From Nocardia cyriacigeorgica (lineage in GTDB: Bacteria > Actinomycetota > Actinomycetes > Mycobacteriales > Mycobacteriaceae), in contig NZ_JAAGUY010000025.1 of NCBI RefSeq assembly GCF_010868145.1, positions 1 to 64,000 of the forward strand: 64,000 bases of DNA, given 5' to 3'. Position numbers and translations under genes: made by a program. The notes beneath the pieces are model-generated. The model was not told the DNA's origin. It worked only from the letters and a program-made list of their open reading frames with translations, and ran no database searches. Shown one piece after another: positions 18,201 through 27,086 of the stretch (within the stretch, counting starts at the first letter, position 1; each line of letters starts with the position of its first letter).

Positions 18201-18581
18201 ATACGAGTGGTAGGTGCTGATCTCCGGTTCCGCGCCCGCAAGCGACGCACGCAATCCGCCGGTCGGATCGAGTTCCCGCAGCAACGGTGCCCCCGCGAGC
18301 CGGGCAAGGCGGGTCCGGATACGGGTGGTCAACTGCTGCGCTGCTTTTCGAGTGAACGTCAGGCCGAGGACCTCATCGGGCAGCACCAGCCGATTGGCCA
18401 CCATCCAGACCACCCGCGCCGCCATCGTCTCGGTTTTGCCCGCACCCGCACCCGCCACGACCAGCGTCGGGCCGGGCGGTGCCGCGATCACCGCGGCCTG
18501 CTCGTCGGTGGGTGGGGGCAGACCGAGTGCCTCGGCGAGCTGCCACGGCGTGACCCGGGCGCGTACGCTTCGCTCACTCAT
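15180..18581 (-). CDS. adnB: AdnB helicase-nuclease subunit
   Basis: This is the motor subunit of AdnAB, the mycobacterial-type machine that resects double-strand breaks. The 1133-residue protein has a UvrD-like helicase core with Walker A GAGAGKT (44-50), Walker B LLDEYQD and the motif VGDPMQSIYGWRG, and a C-terminal RecB-like nuclease domain with GTAFHAWVQ and VLDWKTG. All key residues look intact. The counterpart is Rv3201c. Its ATG overlaps the adnA stop by four bases (ATGA at 18578-18581), so the two subunits are translationally coupled. Its 3' end overlaps the convergent DoxX-like gene. Confidence 0.93.
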   Translation of the reverse strand: MSERSVRARVTPWQLAEALGLPPPTDEQAAVIAAPPGPTLVVAGAGAGKTETMAARVVWMVANRLVLPDEVLGLTFTRKAAQQLTTRIRTRLARLAGAPLLRELDPTGGLRASLAGAEPEISTYHSYAGRLLTEHGLLLPVEPSATLLTETQLWQLAHQVVRAWDADLDTERTPVSVTEAVLALSGQLAEHLVEPEDLAEAHTELEKLVHTLPAGPRQRGGPSQELLKILKVQRERVALLPLVRQLAEALRRRGALDFGAQMSLAARLAAEHVEVGIAERARFRLVLLDEYQDTGHAQRILLAALFGGHGSGTDRPAVTAVGDPMQSIYGWRGASAANLPRFAADFPTAPGVPAPTLSLLTSWRNPPEALALANLVAEPLRSKAIEGGGVTVDALRAKPAAEPGEVAVALTDTVADEREWFATRIAADWAARHDAGEQPPTSAVLVRRNADAAPIAEALREQGLPVEIVGLGGLLATPEVADIVATLRLIAEPGAGSAAVRILTGARWRIGVSDLSALARRARDLSIGRGTAGTGDITDGAALAVALREVAPEPAEQAGLADAIADPGSPEQYSADGFRRIVALGRELATLRERSGQPLTELVADVERTIGVGVETQARRAMSGAGAGREHLDAFAEVVAGYAGDSGASLSGLLAFLTAAESVENGLEPGEVEVAKDRVQVLTVHAAKGLEWEIVAVPHVVRDVFPSGKASGSWLGALAELPTTLRGDRAHDDDGADGVPVLDLSDLYDRSDLDRAIKAHKAALDRRRLDEDRRLFYVALTRTERVLLVSGHYWSDTSPSVKGPSEFLLELKQANENTDSPAYGAAELARWDDPPDPEAVNPFTDNPATARWPRDPLGRRRDPIEQGARLVRAAMTELAADPSAGAAPDDVDGDDPDGWAADVEALLAEHRSASVVAEEVELPTRLPATALVEMRADPARLAARLRRPLPYPPNPLARRGTAFHAWVQRWFAADRLLGLDELPGAADTVDSADVELARMQESFLSSRWAHRSPIEVEVPFETTIAGTVIRGRMDAVFAEPDGRWTVLDWKTGAEPNAADEPAVAVQLAVYRLAWARLMAARTGADPEQLLDRIGAAFHYVRSGRTVAPADLPGASELTELIRSAAPDDSPRAR

Positions 18582-21500
18582 TCGTCGGTCACCTGGCGTC
18601 CGGTGTCCTGAACCGGGCAGCTGCCCGCGACGGCGCAGTGGCGGCAGCCGTCATTGCGCATGGCGAGGTAGCTGGGGCCTTTGGTCGCCGCGGCGGCATC
18701 GTGGATGGTGCCGCGCCAGGTGTGCAGGGCTTCGCCGTCGAGCGGTTGCTGGGTGCGCTGGGTCGCGCCGTCCTTGGTGCTTGGCTTGGCGACGTAGACG
18801 AGGCGGGCGCCGCCTGGTTCGCCGAGTTCGAGGGCGGGATGCGGGTTGTTGCCGGGTTCAGCGGCGTCGATTCGGCCGGGTACGTCGTTCTGGCCGGGGT
18901 CGTTGCCAACGGCGGCACCGGAACCGGAATGTCCTTCATCTGCCGGCACGTCGTCGAATTCGCGCCACGCACGGTCTGATTCGTCAGAATCAGCGTCGAG
19001 CGCGCCGAACGCGGCGGCAACCTGGTAGGTGGCCAACTGCGCGTGGTCCTCAACGGCCTTGACCGAGACAGGGTTCTTGCCGGTCTTCACATCGACGATG
19101 ACGAAGCGCCCCTGCCCATCACGTTCGAGCCGGTCGACGCGGCCGCGGATGCGCACCGGAGGTTCGTCATCGGCGCGTGGCGGCAACACACAGTCCACGG
19201 GCACCTCGATACCGACCTGGGTGAGCTCGCCGCGAGTGTTGTCGACCCAGGCCAGAAAGGTTTCCAACATGGCTTCGGTGCGGCGGCGCTCCTGCCGGGA
19301 ATGCCAGCCCGCGTCTGCGTCGACCGACTGCCAGACCGCGTGCAGCGCTGCCCGCACCTGAGCGGTCGGCACCTTCCCCGCCAATGCCTGGACCAGCGTG
19401 TGCACCAGATTGCCCTTGACCGCGTGTGGGTTGTCGCCATCGGTGCCGCCGTGCCGTTCCAGCGCCCAGCGCAGCGGGCAGGTGCGCAACAACTCGACCG
19501 TCGACGGTGACAGGGCCACTGCGGATTCGTCGTCGTCCCACAGAGGCTGTTCGGTACTGAGTTCGGCGATGCCGTACCAGTCGTCGGGGCCGGTGCCGCG
19601 CACACCCGCCTCCGCCAAGCGGGCCAGATGCCGTGCGGCGCGGCGTTTGCGGTCCGGGTCGGCCTCGGGATCGCAGACCACACCGCGCAATTCGGCCACC
19701 AGTGACCCCATGACCAGTGCGCGACCGGGATCGGCCACCGGGAGCGCGCCCGGTTCGCTGTCGTCGTCATGGCCGAGCAGTTCGGCGAGGAACCGTGACG
19801 GCACCAGATCGCGATCACCCGTCACCGACTCCACCGCCGTGACCAGCAAAGATCGCCGGGCACGGCTACACGCCACCAGCAGCAGCCTGCGCTCTTCGGC
19901 CAGGATCGGCGCCGCCCGACTGACCCGTTCGCCGTCGGTGAGAACGCCTGCCGCGACGTCGACCAGGTCCTCGGTATGCAGTAGCGTGCCGCGCGGACGC
20001 GGGTCCGGCCAGATCCCCTCCTGCACACCGGCGACCGCGACCACGTCCCATTCCCGGCCCGCGGCCGAGTGCGCGCTCAGCAGTTCCACCGCTTCGACGG
20101 GATTGGTTCTCACCGCGGCATCGTGCGGGATCTCCTGGTGCAGCAGGTATTCCACGAAACCCTCGATTCCGGCTCGCGGCAGCCGGTCGACGTAGGCGGC
20201 GGCGGCATCGAACAGCGCGACCGCCGCGTCCAGATCACGGTCGGCCTGCGCACCGGCGGCGCCGCCGCGTTCGGACTGCGCGACCCAACGCCGCTCCAGC
20301 CGCGCCCCGGTCCACAACGCCCACAGCACATCCTCGAGCCCACCTCCACGCCGCCGTGCTTTCCGTGCCCGCTCCAGCGCGGTCAGCACCCGCCGCAGCG
20401 GGGCCGACTCGACCTCGGTGAGCCCGGCGACGAGCCGCGCATCACCCACACCGAGCAGTAGGTCGCGGAGTACCTCGGCGGAAGATTGTTCCGAGGGCGA
20501 GTGCTCGGCGGCGGGCTCGGCCCTGAGGTCCGGCAGGTCGCCCTGGTCGGCGCCGGTCGGCGTGTTGTCGGCGCCGTCCTCATCGTCGGCGCGAACAGTC
20601 TGCACGCCATCGAGTTCCATTGGGCGTTCGAGGATCTCATTCTCGCTACCGGAATCGTTGTCCCAGTGTGCGTCTCGATCGTCGATGGGATCCGGAACAA
20701 CATCGGTATCAGGCGTTTCCGCCGTGAGCCCGTAGCGGTCTTCTTCGCGATCGGGTGGGTCGATATCGATGCCGTACCAGTCGGCATCGGCCGACATCCT
20801 GGACGCCTGTTCGATCGTCCATTCCGGGGTGAGGTCGGCGCCGGCTGGATCCGGGGGTGGTGGGATGTCCTCCGGCTCCGGTGCCGGTTCGGCATTCGCC
20901 AAGGGGATATCGGCCGCGCGAGCGGCGACGACGCGTTCCAGATCGAGTGCGGTGCGGCGGATACCGCGGCGCAGGCGGCGCAGGGCGATCTGGTCGGCGC
21001 CGCCGAGGGGGCTGGACAGCAGATCCAGAGCGTCATCGGGAGTGAACATGGCCTCATGGCGATGCGGGCCCGCCATCGAGTCACCCGCCACGGACGCTTC
21101 CGAGGCGAGGATGGCTCGCAACGACGACAACATCCACGCGGCGCCGCGCCGACGGGCCAAGGGAGTGTCCAGCGCGGGCTGACGTACCGGAACACCGGCA
21201 GCCAGCAAGGCGCGACGCAAGGGCGGAAGCGACAGCGGCACCGAGCGCACCACCACCGCCATCCGCGACCACGGCACACCCTCGGTGAGATGGGCGCGAC
21301 GCAGATGGTCGGCGATCAACGCCGCCTCCTTGGCCGGGGTGGCGAGCACCCTGACCCTGACATCGGCCCCCTGTTCAGGCGTGCGGACGTCATCGTTGCC
21401 CGGCCGTGGCCGCTGCGGTGCACTTCCGGGCAGTCTGGTGGCGACCCGGGCGACGGCCAGCCGCACCCCGGGTACCGCACGATGGTTGTCGCGCAGCACG

Positions 21501-22840
21501 ATTCGCTGCCGGGCGGGCACGTCGAGGTCGAGCAGGAAGCGCGAATCCGCACCGCGGAAGGCGAACACGCCTTGATCGGGATCACCGGCGATCACGGTGA
21601 CCGCTGCGCCCGCACTGAGAACTCGCACCAGCATCGCGGCCTGCGGATCCAGATGCTGGGCGTCGTCGACCAGTAGGTAGCGCAGCCGATCACGTTCCTC
21701 GGTCAGCAGATTCGCGTCGGTAGCCAGCGCGTCGAGCGCGGCGCCGACGAGTTCGGCGGCATTGAGCGCGGGCGCGGAGGCTTCCGGCGCCGCCACTCCC
21801 ACCGACCAGCGCAGCAGCATCGCCTGTTCGTAACGCGCGGCGAAACTGCCCGCCGCCACCCACTCCGGCTTGTCGCGCTCACGGCCGAGCCGGACCAGAT
21901 CCTCAGGGCCGAGACCACGCTCGGTGGACCGCAACATCAGATCGCGTAGCTGATCGGCGAACCCAGCGAGTCCCAGCGCCGGATGCAGGCGCTGCGGCCA
22001 GAGATTCGTCGCCCCCTCGGCGATATCCATCAGATCGCCACGCAACATCTCCCGCAGCACGGCATCCTGCTCCGAGCCGGTCAGCAAGCGCGGCGGCGGA
22101 TTGCCATGGGCGACGGCGTGGCGACGCAGGACGGCGAAGGCATAGGAGTGGATGGTGCGAACCAGGGGTTCTCTGGTCGCGCCGGGAACACCGAGGAAGT
22201 GCGCCGGGTCGGTCTCTGGATCTGGGACCGGCGCGGCGGCTTCCGGAGCCAACCCGTGCCGAGGGGCCGCGCCGAGCGGGCTGATCTCCGGCTCCACGCC
22301 CGGCCACTCGAGTGCCGCATCCAGCTCATCGACCGCGAACAGGCCCTCCCCATCCCACGGCGCCTCCGGATCGGGTGGAGGTTCGAAGAGTGAATCATCG
22401 TGATCGGTGACGACCGCGCCGTAAGCCTTCTGCTCCCCCGCCGAGCTGCTCTCGGCCGGCGCCGACAATCGCGCGGTAATCGCGTCGCGCACCACCGCGG
22501 CCGCGTTCTTGGAGTGCGCGAGCAACAGCACCGACTCCGGATCGGCACCCGCGGCGATCCGATCGGCCGCCACATCGACCAGCAGCGAGGTCTTGCCGGC
22601 GCCCGGCCCGCCGAGTACCTGCCACATACCGTTCCCCGGCCGGACCGCGCCCGGATCGGCAGCGGCGGCGAACAACGCGCGAACGTCGGCGCCCCAGACC
22701 CTTGGCCCGGGCGCCGCCACCTTCCGGCGAACCAGCCGCACCGCGTTATCCGATCGCACCACGTGGGCTATTGCAACAGACGAGGCCGACACACCCGATG
22801 TCGGCGCCGCACCGCCTGGTGCTGCGCCCGAATCGGTCAA
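18578..22840 (-). CDS. adnA: AdnA helicase-nuclease subunit, enlarged
   Basis: This is the partner subunit of AdnB: Walker A GGPGAGKT (77-84), Walker B as VDDAQHL, and a C-terminal RecB-type nuclease with VIVDVKTGKNP. Cys in LLRTCPLRWAL and three C-terminal Cys (CRHCAVAGSC) form a likely 4Fe-4S staple. At 1420 residues it is much longer than the roughly 1050-residue mycobacterial AdnA. The extra length is acidic, low-complexity sequence at about residues 135-210, 670-800 and 1290-1360. The start is a TTG at 22840 with no clear Shine-Dalgarno; GTG codons at 22762 or 22759 are plausible alternatives. It is divergent from the LipV-like gene. Confidence 0.9.
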   Translation of the reverse strand: MTDSGAAPGGAAPTSGVSASSVAIAHVVRSDNAVRLVRRKVAAPGPRVWGADVRALFAAAADPGAVRPGNGMWQVLGGPGAGKTSLLVDVAADRIAAGADPESVLLLAHSKNAAAVVRDAITARLSAPAESSSAGEQKAYGAVVTDHDDSLFEPPPDPEAPWDGEGLFAVDELDAALEWPGVEPEISPLGAAPRHGLAPEAAAPVPDPETDPAHFLGVPGATREPLVRTIHSYAFAVLRRHAVAHGNPPPRLLTGSEQDAVLREMLRGDLMDIAEGATNLWPQRLHPALGLAGFADQLRDLMLRSTERGLGPEDLVRLGRERDKPEWVAAGSFAARYEQAMLLRWSVGVAAPEASAPALNAAELVGAALDALATDANLLTEERDRLRYLLVDDAQHLDPQAAMLVRVLSAGAAVTVIAGDPDQGVFAFRGADSRFLLDLDVPARQRIVLRDNHRAVPGVRLAVARVATRLPGSAPQRPRPGNDDVRTPEQGADVRVRVLATPAKEAALIADHLRRAHLTEGVPWSRMAVVVRSVPLSLPPLRRALLAAGVPVRQPALDTPLARRRGAAWMLSSLRAILASEASVAGDSMAGPHRHEAMFTPDDALDLLSSPLGGADQIALRRLRRGIRRTALDLERVVAARAADIPLANAEPAPEPEDIPPPPDPAGADLTPEWTIEQASRMSADADWYGIDIDPPDREEDRYGLTAETPDTDVVPDPIDDRDAHWDNDSGSENEILERPMELDGVQTVRADDEDGADNTPTGADQGDLPDLRAEPAAEHSPSEQSSAEVLRDLLLGVGDARLVAGLTEVESAPLRRVLTALERARKARRRGGGLEDVLWALWTGARLERRWVAQSERGGAAGAQADRDLDAAVALFDAAAAYVDRLPRAGIEGFVEYLLHQEIPHDAAVRTNPVEAVELLSAHSAAGREWDVVAVAGVQEGIWPDPRPRGTLLHTEDLVDVAAGVLTDGERVSRAAPILAEERRLLLVACSRARRSLLVTAVESVTGDRDLVPSRFLAELLGHDDDSEPGALPVADPGRALVMGSLVAELRGVVCDPEADPDRKRRAARHLARLAEAGVRGTGPDDWYGIAELSTEQPLWDDDESAVALSPSTVELLRTCPLRWALERHGGTDGDNPHAVKGNLVHTLVQALAGKVPTAQVRAALHAVWQSVDADAGWHSRQERRRTEAMLETFLAWVDNTRGELTQVGIEVPVDCVLPPRADDEPPVRIRGRVDRLERDGQGRFVIVDVKTGKNPVSVKAVEDHAQLATYQVAAAFGALDADSDESDRAWREFDDVPADEGHSGSGAAVGNDPGQNDVPGRIDAAEPGNNPHPALELGEPGGARLVYVAKPSTKDGATQRTQQPLDGEALHTWRGTIHDAAAATKGPSYLAMRNDGCRHCAVAGSCPVQDTGRQVTDE

Positions 22841-22856
22841 CCGTCAAAATGTCACC

Positions 22857-23633
22857 GTGCCCCCACTTCACGTTCACCGTTTCGGCCCACGCACCGGCCC
22901 GGTGGTGCTCGCCCTGCACGGGGTGACCGGTCACGGCAGGCGCTGGGCCGATCTGGCCGAACGGTTCCTGCCCGATGTCCGGATCCTCGCCCCCGACCTG
23001 CGTGGACACGGCCGCTCGACCTCGCTGCCACCCTGGAATTTCGAGACGATCGTCCAGGATTTGGTCGAGCTGCTGGCCGAGGAGACCGACGAGCCGGTGG
23101 TACTGGTCGCGCATTCGTTCGGCGGCGCCTGCGCGTTGCATCTGGTGCGCAACCATCCGCAACTGGCCCGCGATCTGATCCTGCTCGACCCGGCCATCGC
23201 CCTCGACCCGACGCGGCTGCACGAGATCGCCGTGTCCACCCTTGCCTCCCAGGACTACGACGACGTCGAGCAGGCGCGGATGGACAAACTGCACACCGGC
23301 TGGGGGGATGTCGCCCCCGAGCTGTTGCGGGCCGAACTGGACGAGCACCTGATGCCCACCGCGAACGGGCGGGTCGGCTGGCGCATGAGCCTGCCCGCGA
23401 TCAACTCCTACTGGGGACAGCTGGCCCGCCACTTCGTGTTGCCACCCGAAGATCTGCCGACGGTGCTCGTGCAGGCCATGAAGGTCGATCCCCCCTTCGT
23501 CACGCCGGAATTCCGTGAGGCCATCACCGCCCATATGGGCCGGCACCTGACCGTGCACGAATGGGACTGTGACCATATGGTCGCCCAGGCCTTGCCCGCG
23601 GAGACCGCGACGCTCATCCGCACCGTGCTCTGA
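22857..23633 (+). CDS. Alpha/beta-hydrolase, LipV-like
   Basis: This 258-residue alpha/beta-hydrolase is placed like LipV (Rv3203) of M. tuberculosis. The oxyanion region is ALHGVTGHGRRW, the nucleophile is Ser87 in VAHSFGGA, and the likely catalytic His lies in CDHMVAQALP near residue 242. There is no signal peptide, so it should be cytoplasmic. The start is the GTG at 22857 (VPPLHVHRFG). The 5' end lies 16 bases from the divergent adnA start, so the two genes share a very compact promoter region. Its TGA overlaps the next gene's ATG by one base. The substrate is unknown; esterase or lipase activity is a family inference. Confidence 0.85.
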   Translation: MPPLHVHRFGPRTGPVVLALHGVTGHGRRWADLAERFLPDVRILAPDLRGHGRSTSLPPWNFETIVQDLVELLAEETDEPVVLVAHSFGGACALHLVRNHPQLARDLILLDPAIALDPTRLHEIAVSTLASQDYDDVEQARMDKLHTGWGDVAPELLRAELDEHLMPTANGRVGWRMSLPAINSYWGQLARHFVLPPEDLPTVLVQAMKVDPPFVTPEFREAITAHMGRHLTVHEWDCDHMVAQALPAETATLIRTVL

Positions 23634-23944
23634 TGGCCACCTCCGACGCCGAGATCGAACGAGTCCGCGATCTGGTCGCGTCGATCCCACGCGGCCGGGT
23701 GGCCACATACGGCGACATCGCCGCGGCCGCCGGGCTGTCCACCCCGCGCACCGTCGGCTGGATCATGCGCACCGACTCCGCGGACCTGCCCTGGCACCGT
23801 GTCCTCGGCGCCGCAGGCCGTCCGGCATCTCACTTGGCGGACAAACAACTGCGCTTGCTCGCGTCCGAGGGCGTCCCGGTGCACGACGGCCGAGTGAATC
23901 TGCGAACCGTCCGATTCTCCTTCCCTGACGACCTCGCACCGTAG
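23633..23944 (+). CDS. Alkyltransferase-like protein (ATL)
   Basis: This 103-residue protein has the DNA-binding fold of O6-alkylguanine-DNA alkyltransferase. The catalytic PCHR motif is replaced by PWHR (Pro53-Trp54-His55-Arg56), so it cannot accept alkyl groups. ATL proteins bind O6-alkylguanine lesions and hand them to nucleotide excision repair. The helix-turn-helix region (TYGDIAAAAGLSTPRTVG) is intact. It is translationally coupled to the LipV-like gene (TGATG). It is placed like Rv3204 and is the last gene before the nitrate island. Confidence 0.88.
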   Translation: MATSDAEIERVRDLVASIPRGRVATYGDIAAAAGLSTPRTVGWIMRTDSADLPWHRVLGAAGRPASHLADKQLRLLASEGVPVHDGRVNLRTVRFSFPDDLAP

Positions 23945-24037
23945 CGGTGTCGCCGGCCAGGCAGACCGTTCCCGCACAGAACCCCGGGTCACAGACAATT
24001 CGCCCCTGCCCTCCCGATCTGCGGCTACCGTGGAGTC

Positions 24038-24781
24038 ATGACCACCCGTCTGGCGTGTGTGGTGTTCGATGCGGACCAGCCACGTATGGTGGCGGATTTC
24101 TGGGCTCGGCTGCTCGGCTGGACAGTGACGCTGGATCGGCCGGGTGAAGTCGATGTGGCGGCGCCGGACGCCGCGGGCCCCGACCTGGCCTTGACCTTCC
24201 TGCCCGCGTCCCGGGCCAAGAACGGCAAGAACCGGATTCACCTCGATGTGGCCAGCCGATCCACCGATCATCAGCGTATGCAGGTGGACCGGGCGCTCGC
24301 GCTCGGCGCGCGGCCAGTGGACATCGGGCAGGGCGAGGTGCCGTGGATGGTGCTCGCCGATCCGGAGGGCAACGAATTCTGTGTGCTCGAACCACGCGAG
24401 GAGTACGTGGACACCGGCGCGGTGGCCGCCATCGTCGTCGACACCAAGGATCCACAGCGGTTGGCGGAGTTCTGGTCGGCCGCCTCCGGGTGGCCGGTCG
24501 CGCGTGGCGGCCCACCGGTGACGGGCCTGCGCTCGCCGACCGGTCTCGGTTCCTGGCTGGAATTCGTCCAGACCGCCGAGACGAAACAGGGTCGCAACCG
24601 GCTACGCCTGGATGTGACGGCATTTCCCACCGACGACCCGGCCGCCGAGGTCAACCGGCTGCGTGCCGCGGGAGCGAGCACGATCGAACCGCTCGGCGCC
24701 GAACCGGGCCTGCCGCTCGCCGACCCCGAAACCAACGAATTCTGCCTGCTCGCCCCCGCCAACGACAGCTCGCCGATCTGA
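24038..24781 (+). CDS. Two-domain glyoxalase-like (VOC) protein
   Basis: This 247-residue protein is a tandem of two glyoxalase-like domains (about 1-118 and 125-245), each with the pattern of a VOC half: a start like VVFDADQPRMVADFWARLLGW, a middle histidine (IHLDVAS in the first copy, LRLDVTA in the second) and an end PEGNEFCVLEP or PETNEFCLLAP. Actinobacteria carry many such proteins, some of which bind drugs. The metal ligands are not complete enough to assign a reaction. It stands alone between the ATL gene and the mobA-moeA fusion. Confidence 0.75.
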   Translation: MTTRLACVVFDADQPRMVADFWARLLGWTVTLDRPGEVDVAAPDAAGPDLALTFLPASRAKNGKNRIHLDVASRSTDHQRMQVDRALALGARPVDIGQGEVPWMVLADPEGNEFCVLEPREEYVDTGAVAAIVVDTKDPQRLAEFWSAASGWPVARGGPPVTGLRSPTGLGSWLEFVQTAETKQGRNRLRLDVTAFPTDDPAAEVNRLRAAGASTIEPLGAEPGLPLADPETNEFCLLAPANDSSPI

Positions 24782-24877
24782 TCGGTCCGCACCCATCCGA
24801 CGGCGCGGGCCGCACGGCGGCGGTTGATCGTCGAACTAGCATGGACACATGTCGAACCACAGCGAGGATCGCGGCCG

Positions 24878-26638
24878 GTGACGGCTGCCGATGCGATCGT
24901 GCTCGCCGGGGGCCGGGCGAGCCGGATGGGTGGTGTCGACAAACCGGCGATCGTCATCGGCGGGCGATCCATGCTGAATGTGGCGTTGGGGGCGGTGTCG
25001 GGATGCGTCCAGACCGTCGTCGTCGGACCGCATCGACCGGAGCTGGACCCGACTGTCCGGCAGGTGCGTGAGGTGCCGCCGGGCGCGGGACCGGTGGCTG
25101 CGATCGGAGCGGGACTACGCGCGCTCGGCACCGAGGCCGCACCGCGGGTCGTGGTGCTGGCCGCGGATCTGCCGTTCCTGACCGAGTGGGCGGTGGCCGA
25201 CCTGCTGCGGCGCAGCGATCAATCCGGCGCCGACGCGGTGTTCGCGGCCGACGAGTCCGGACGTCCGCAGTATCTGATCGGCGTGTGGCGCCGCAGCGCG
25301 CTGACAGCCAGGCTCACGCGGCTGGACTCGTTGGTCAATCAGCCGATGAAGGCGCTGGTCCCCGACGACACGGTGATGGTGACGCTGGACGGCGTCACCG
25401 ACTGTGACACCGATGAGGAGGTGCGGGCGGCGCGCGCTGTCATCGACGGCGGGCACGATCCGGGCCATCAGCGGCCGCCGCTGCTTTTGAATGAAGCGCG
25501 ACAGACCTTGCGCGACAACCTCACTCGCCTCACCCCCTATCACACCGACCTGTTCGAGGTGGCAGGCGCCGCATTGGCGGCGCCGATCCGGGCGGCCGGG
25601 CCGCTGCCACGCTTCGATGTCTCGGCCATGGACGGTTACGCCGTCGCGGGCGATGGTCCGTGGCGGCTGCGCGCCGATATCGGATTCGCCGGAGGACAGC
25701 GTCCGGTCGGGCTGCTGCCCGGTGAGGCGGTGCGCATCGCGACCGGCGCGCACGTCCCCGATGGCACCACCGGTGTCCTGCGCGACGAATTCGCCGGCGT
25801 CACCGACGACCACCAGCTGCGCCGACTGCCGGACTCCCCGATCCGCAGCGATATTCGCCGCCGCGGCGAAGACCTGGACCGTGGTGATCTCATCGCCGAT
25901 GAGGGCGCCCCGGTGACGGCCGCCTTGATCTCGGCCGCTGCGGCCGTCGAGGTCCCCGAGGCCGCCGTCCGCGGTCCGGTGCGGGCTCGAATCATCATGA
26001 CCGGCGATGAGATCCGCGCCTCAGGCCCGTTGCACGGCGGCCAGACCCGTGACTCGATCGGCCCGATCCTGCCGGATCTGTTGGCGCGACACGGTATTCG
26101 CACCGTCGACCGCGTACATCTGCGCGATACCCCACACGGATTCGATGAGGTGCTCGCAGGCACCGACGGTTTCGATCTGCTCGTCGTCGTGGGGGCGACC
26201 GGGTCGGGCGCCGCCGACCAGCTCCGCGCCGCCCTGAGCCGCGCCGACGCCCACGTCCTGGTGCACCGTTTACGGCTCCGACCGGGCGGTTCCACCGTTG
26301 TCGCCGAATTAAGCACGGGCGCAACAGTTCTCGGCCTACCAGGAAACCCGTTCGCCGCAGTCGCGGTGCTCACCGCCCTGGCCGGGTCGCTGGTGGAAGG
26401 CCGCACCGGCTCGCCACCGGCACACCCACTGCTCGGTCCGCTGCACAACGCGAGCGAGATCGCGGGCCAGGTCCCCCGGATCGTGCCCGCCGTTGCGGAC
26501 CCACGTGGCGGCTGGCGCGGCGAGCCCGCGGTCCGCACCGCACATCTGGGCGGGCTGCTCGGGCGTGACGGCATGGTTGTCGTCCCCGCCGATGCTCATG
26601 ATGGCGCGCTGGTGGAGTTCTTGCCGCTACCCGGCTGA
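24878..26638 (+). CDS. MobA-like/MoeA fusion for molybdenum cofactor
   Basis: This is a 586-residue fusion. Residues 1 to about 190 are a MobA-like nucleotidyltransferase with LAGGRASRMGGVDKP at residues 9-23, the GTP-binding signature. The remainder is MoeA (molybdopterin molybdotransferase), with SAMDGYAV, LPGEAVRIATGAHVPDG, IIMTGDEI and the C-terminal LPGNPFAAVAV. MoeA inserts Mo into molybdopterin; MobA adds GMP to make MGD. The GTG at 24878 is chosen because GAGGA lies upstream and the nucleotidyltransferase starts there. It lies 800 bases before narG, whose product needs bis-MGD, so it is likely a dedicated supply enzyme. MoeA motif spacing looks slightly shortened, so activity should not be assumed. 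Confidence 0.85.
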   Translation: MTAADAIVLAGGRASRMGGVDKPAIVIGGRSMLNVALGAVSGCVQTVVVGPHRPELDPTVRQVREVPPGAGPVAAIGAGLRALGTEAAPRVVVLAADLPFLTEWAVADLLRRSDQSGADAVFAADESGRPQYLIGVWRRSALTARLTRLDSLVNQPMKALVPDDTVMVTLDGVTDCDTDEEVRAARAVIDGGHDPGHQRPPLLLNEARQTLRDNLTRLTPYHTDLFEVAGAALAAPIRAAGPLPRFDVSAMDGYAVAGDGPWRLRADIGFAGGQRPVGLLPGEAVRIATGAHVPDGTTGVLRDEFAGVTDDHQLRRLPDSPIRSDIRRRGEDLDRGDLIADEGAPVTAALISAAAAVEVPEAAVRGPVRARIIMTGDEIRASGPLHGGQTRDSIGPILPDLLARHGIRTVDRVHLRDTPHGFDEVLAGTDGFDLLVVVGATGSGAADQLRAALSRADAHVLVHRLRLRPGGSTVVAELSTGATVLGLPGNPFAAVAVLTALAGSLVEGRTGSPPAHPLLGPLHNASEIAGQVPRIVPAVADPRGGWRGEPAVRTAHLGGLLGRDGMVVVPADAHDGALVEFLPLPG

Positions 26639-26648
26639 GTCCTGTCGA

Positions 26649-27086
26649 TCAGCCCAGGTCGCGCACGATGGTGTCGATCCGGTTGACGCGGGTCTGCTCG
26701 CGTTTGGCCTCGGTGACCCGGCGTACCGCGTCGCGACGCTTGGAGTAGGACAGCTCGTCGAACCGTGGCCGCAGGCCGGCCGTCTCGAGGACCGCCGCCA
26801 GGTCGTCGGGGACGTCCACCGTCCGTTCGGCGGTATCACGTTCGACGGTGACCGTCACCAGATCGCCGGGTTCCTTCCCGAGTTCACTGCGGATCGCCAT
26901 CAGCATGCCGAGGCACGGGCCTGCGCCCATCGAGACGATCGACCCGGTGTAGCCGATGTGGTCGAAGCGGGCGCGTACCGGGATCCGTCCGCCACCGCCG
27001 AGCGCGTCGATCACCTCGGCAGGCACGGCGACGTACGCACCGCCGCCGACCGCGGACTCGATTCGTGCTTCGAACTCGGCCACCAC
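26649..27086 (-). CDS. DUF1905/YdeI-like protein
   Basis: This 145-residue protein has a DUF1905 domain at residues 1-90 (FEARIES, VPVRARFDHIGY-like strands) followed by a YdeI/OmpD-associated helical tail (RPRFDELSYSKRRDAVRRV, then EAKREQTRVNRI). Proteins of this family are small and cytoplasmic and lack a firm function; some are linked to bacteriocin or peptide resistance. It converges with mobA-moeA and is divergent from narG, so its promoter shares the 358-base gap at 27087-27444. Confidence 0.75.
   Translation of the reverse strand: MVAEFEARIESAVGGGAYVAVPAEVIDALGGGGRIPVRARFDHIGYTGSIVSMGAGPCLGMLMAIRSELGKEPGDLVTVTVERDTAERTVDVPDDLAAVLETAGLRPRFDELSYSKRRDAVRRVTEAKREQTRVNRIDTIVRDLG

Noticed and set aside
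24782..24877. Molybdenum cofactor riboswitch before mobA-moeA
   Set aside because: Only 96 bases and no multi-helix fold that I could see; not supported.
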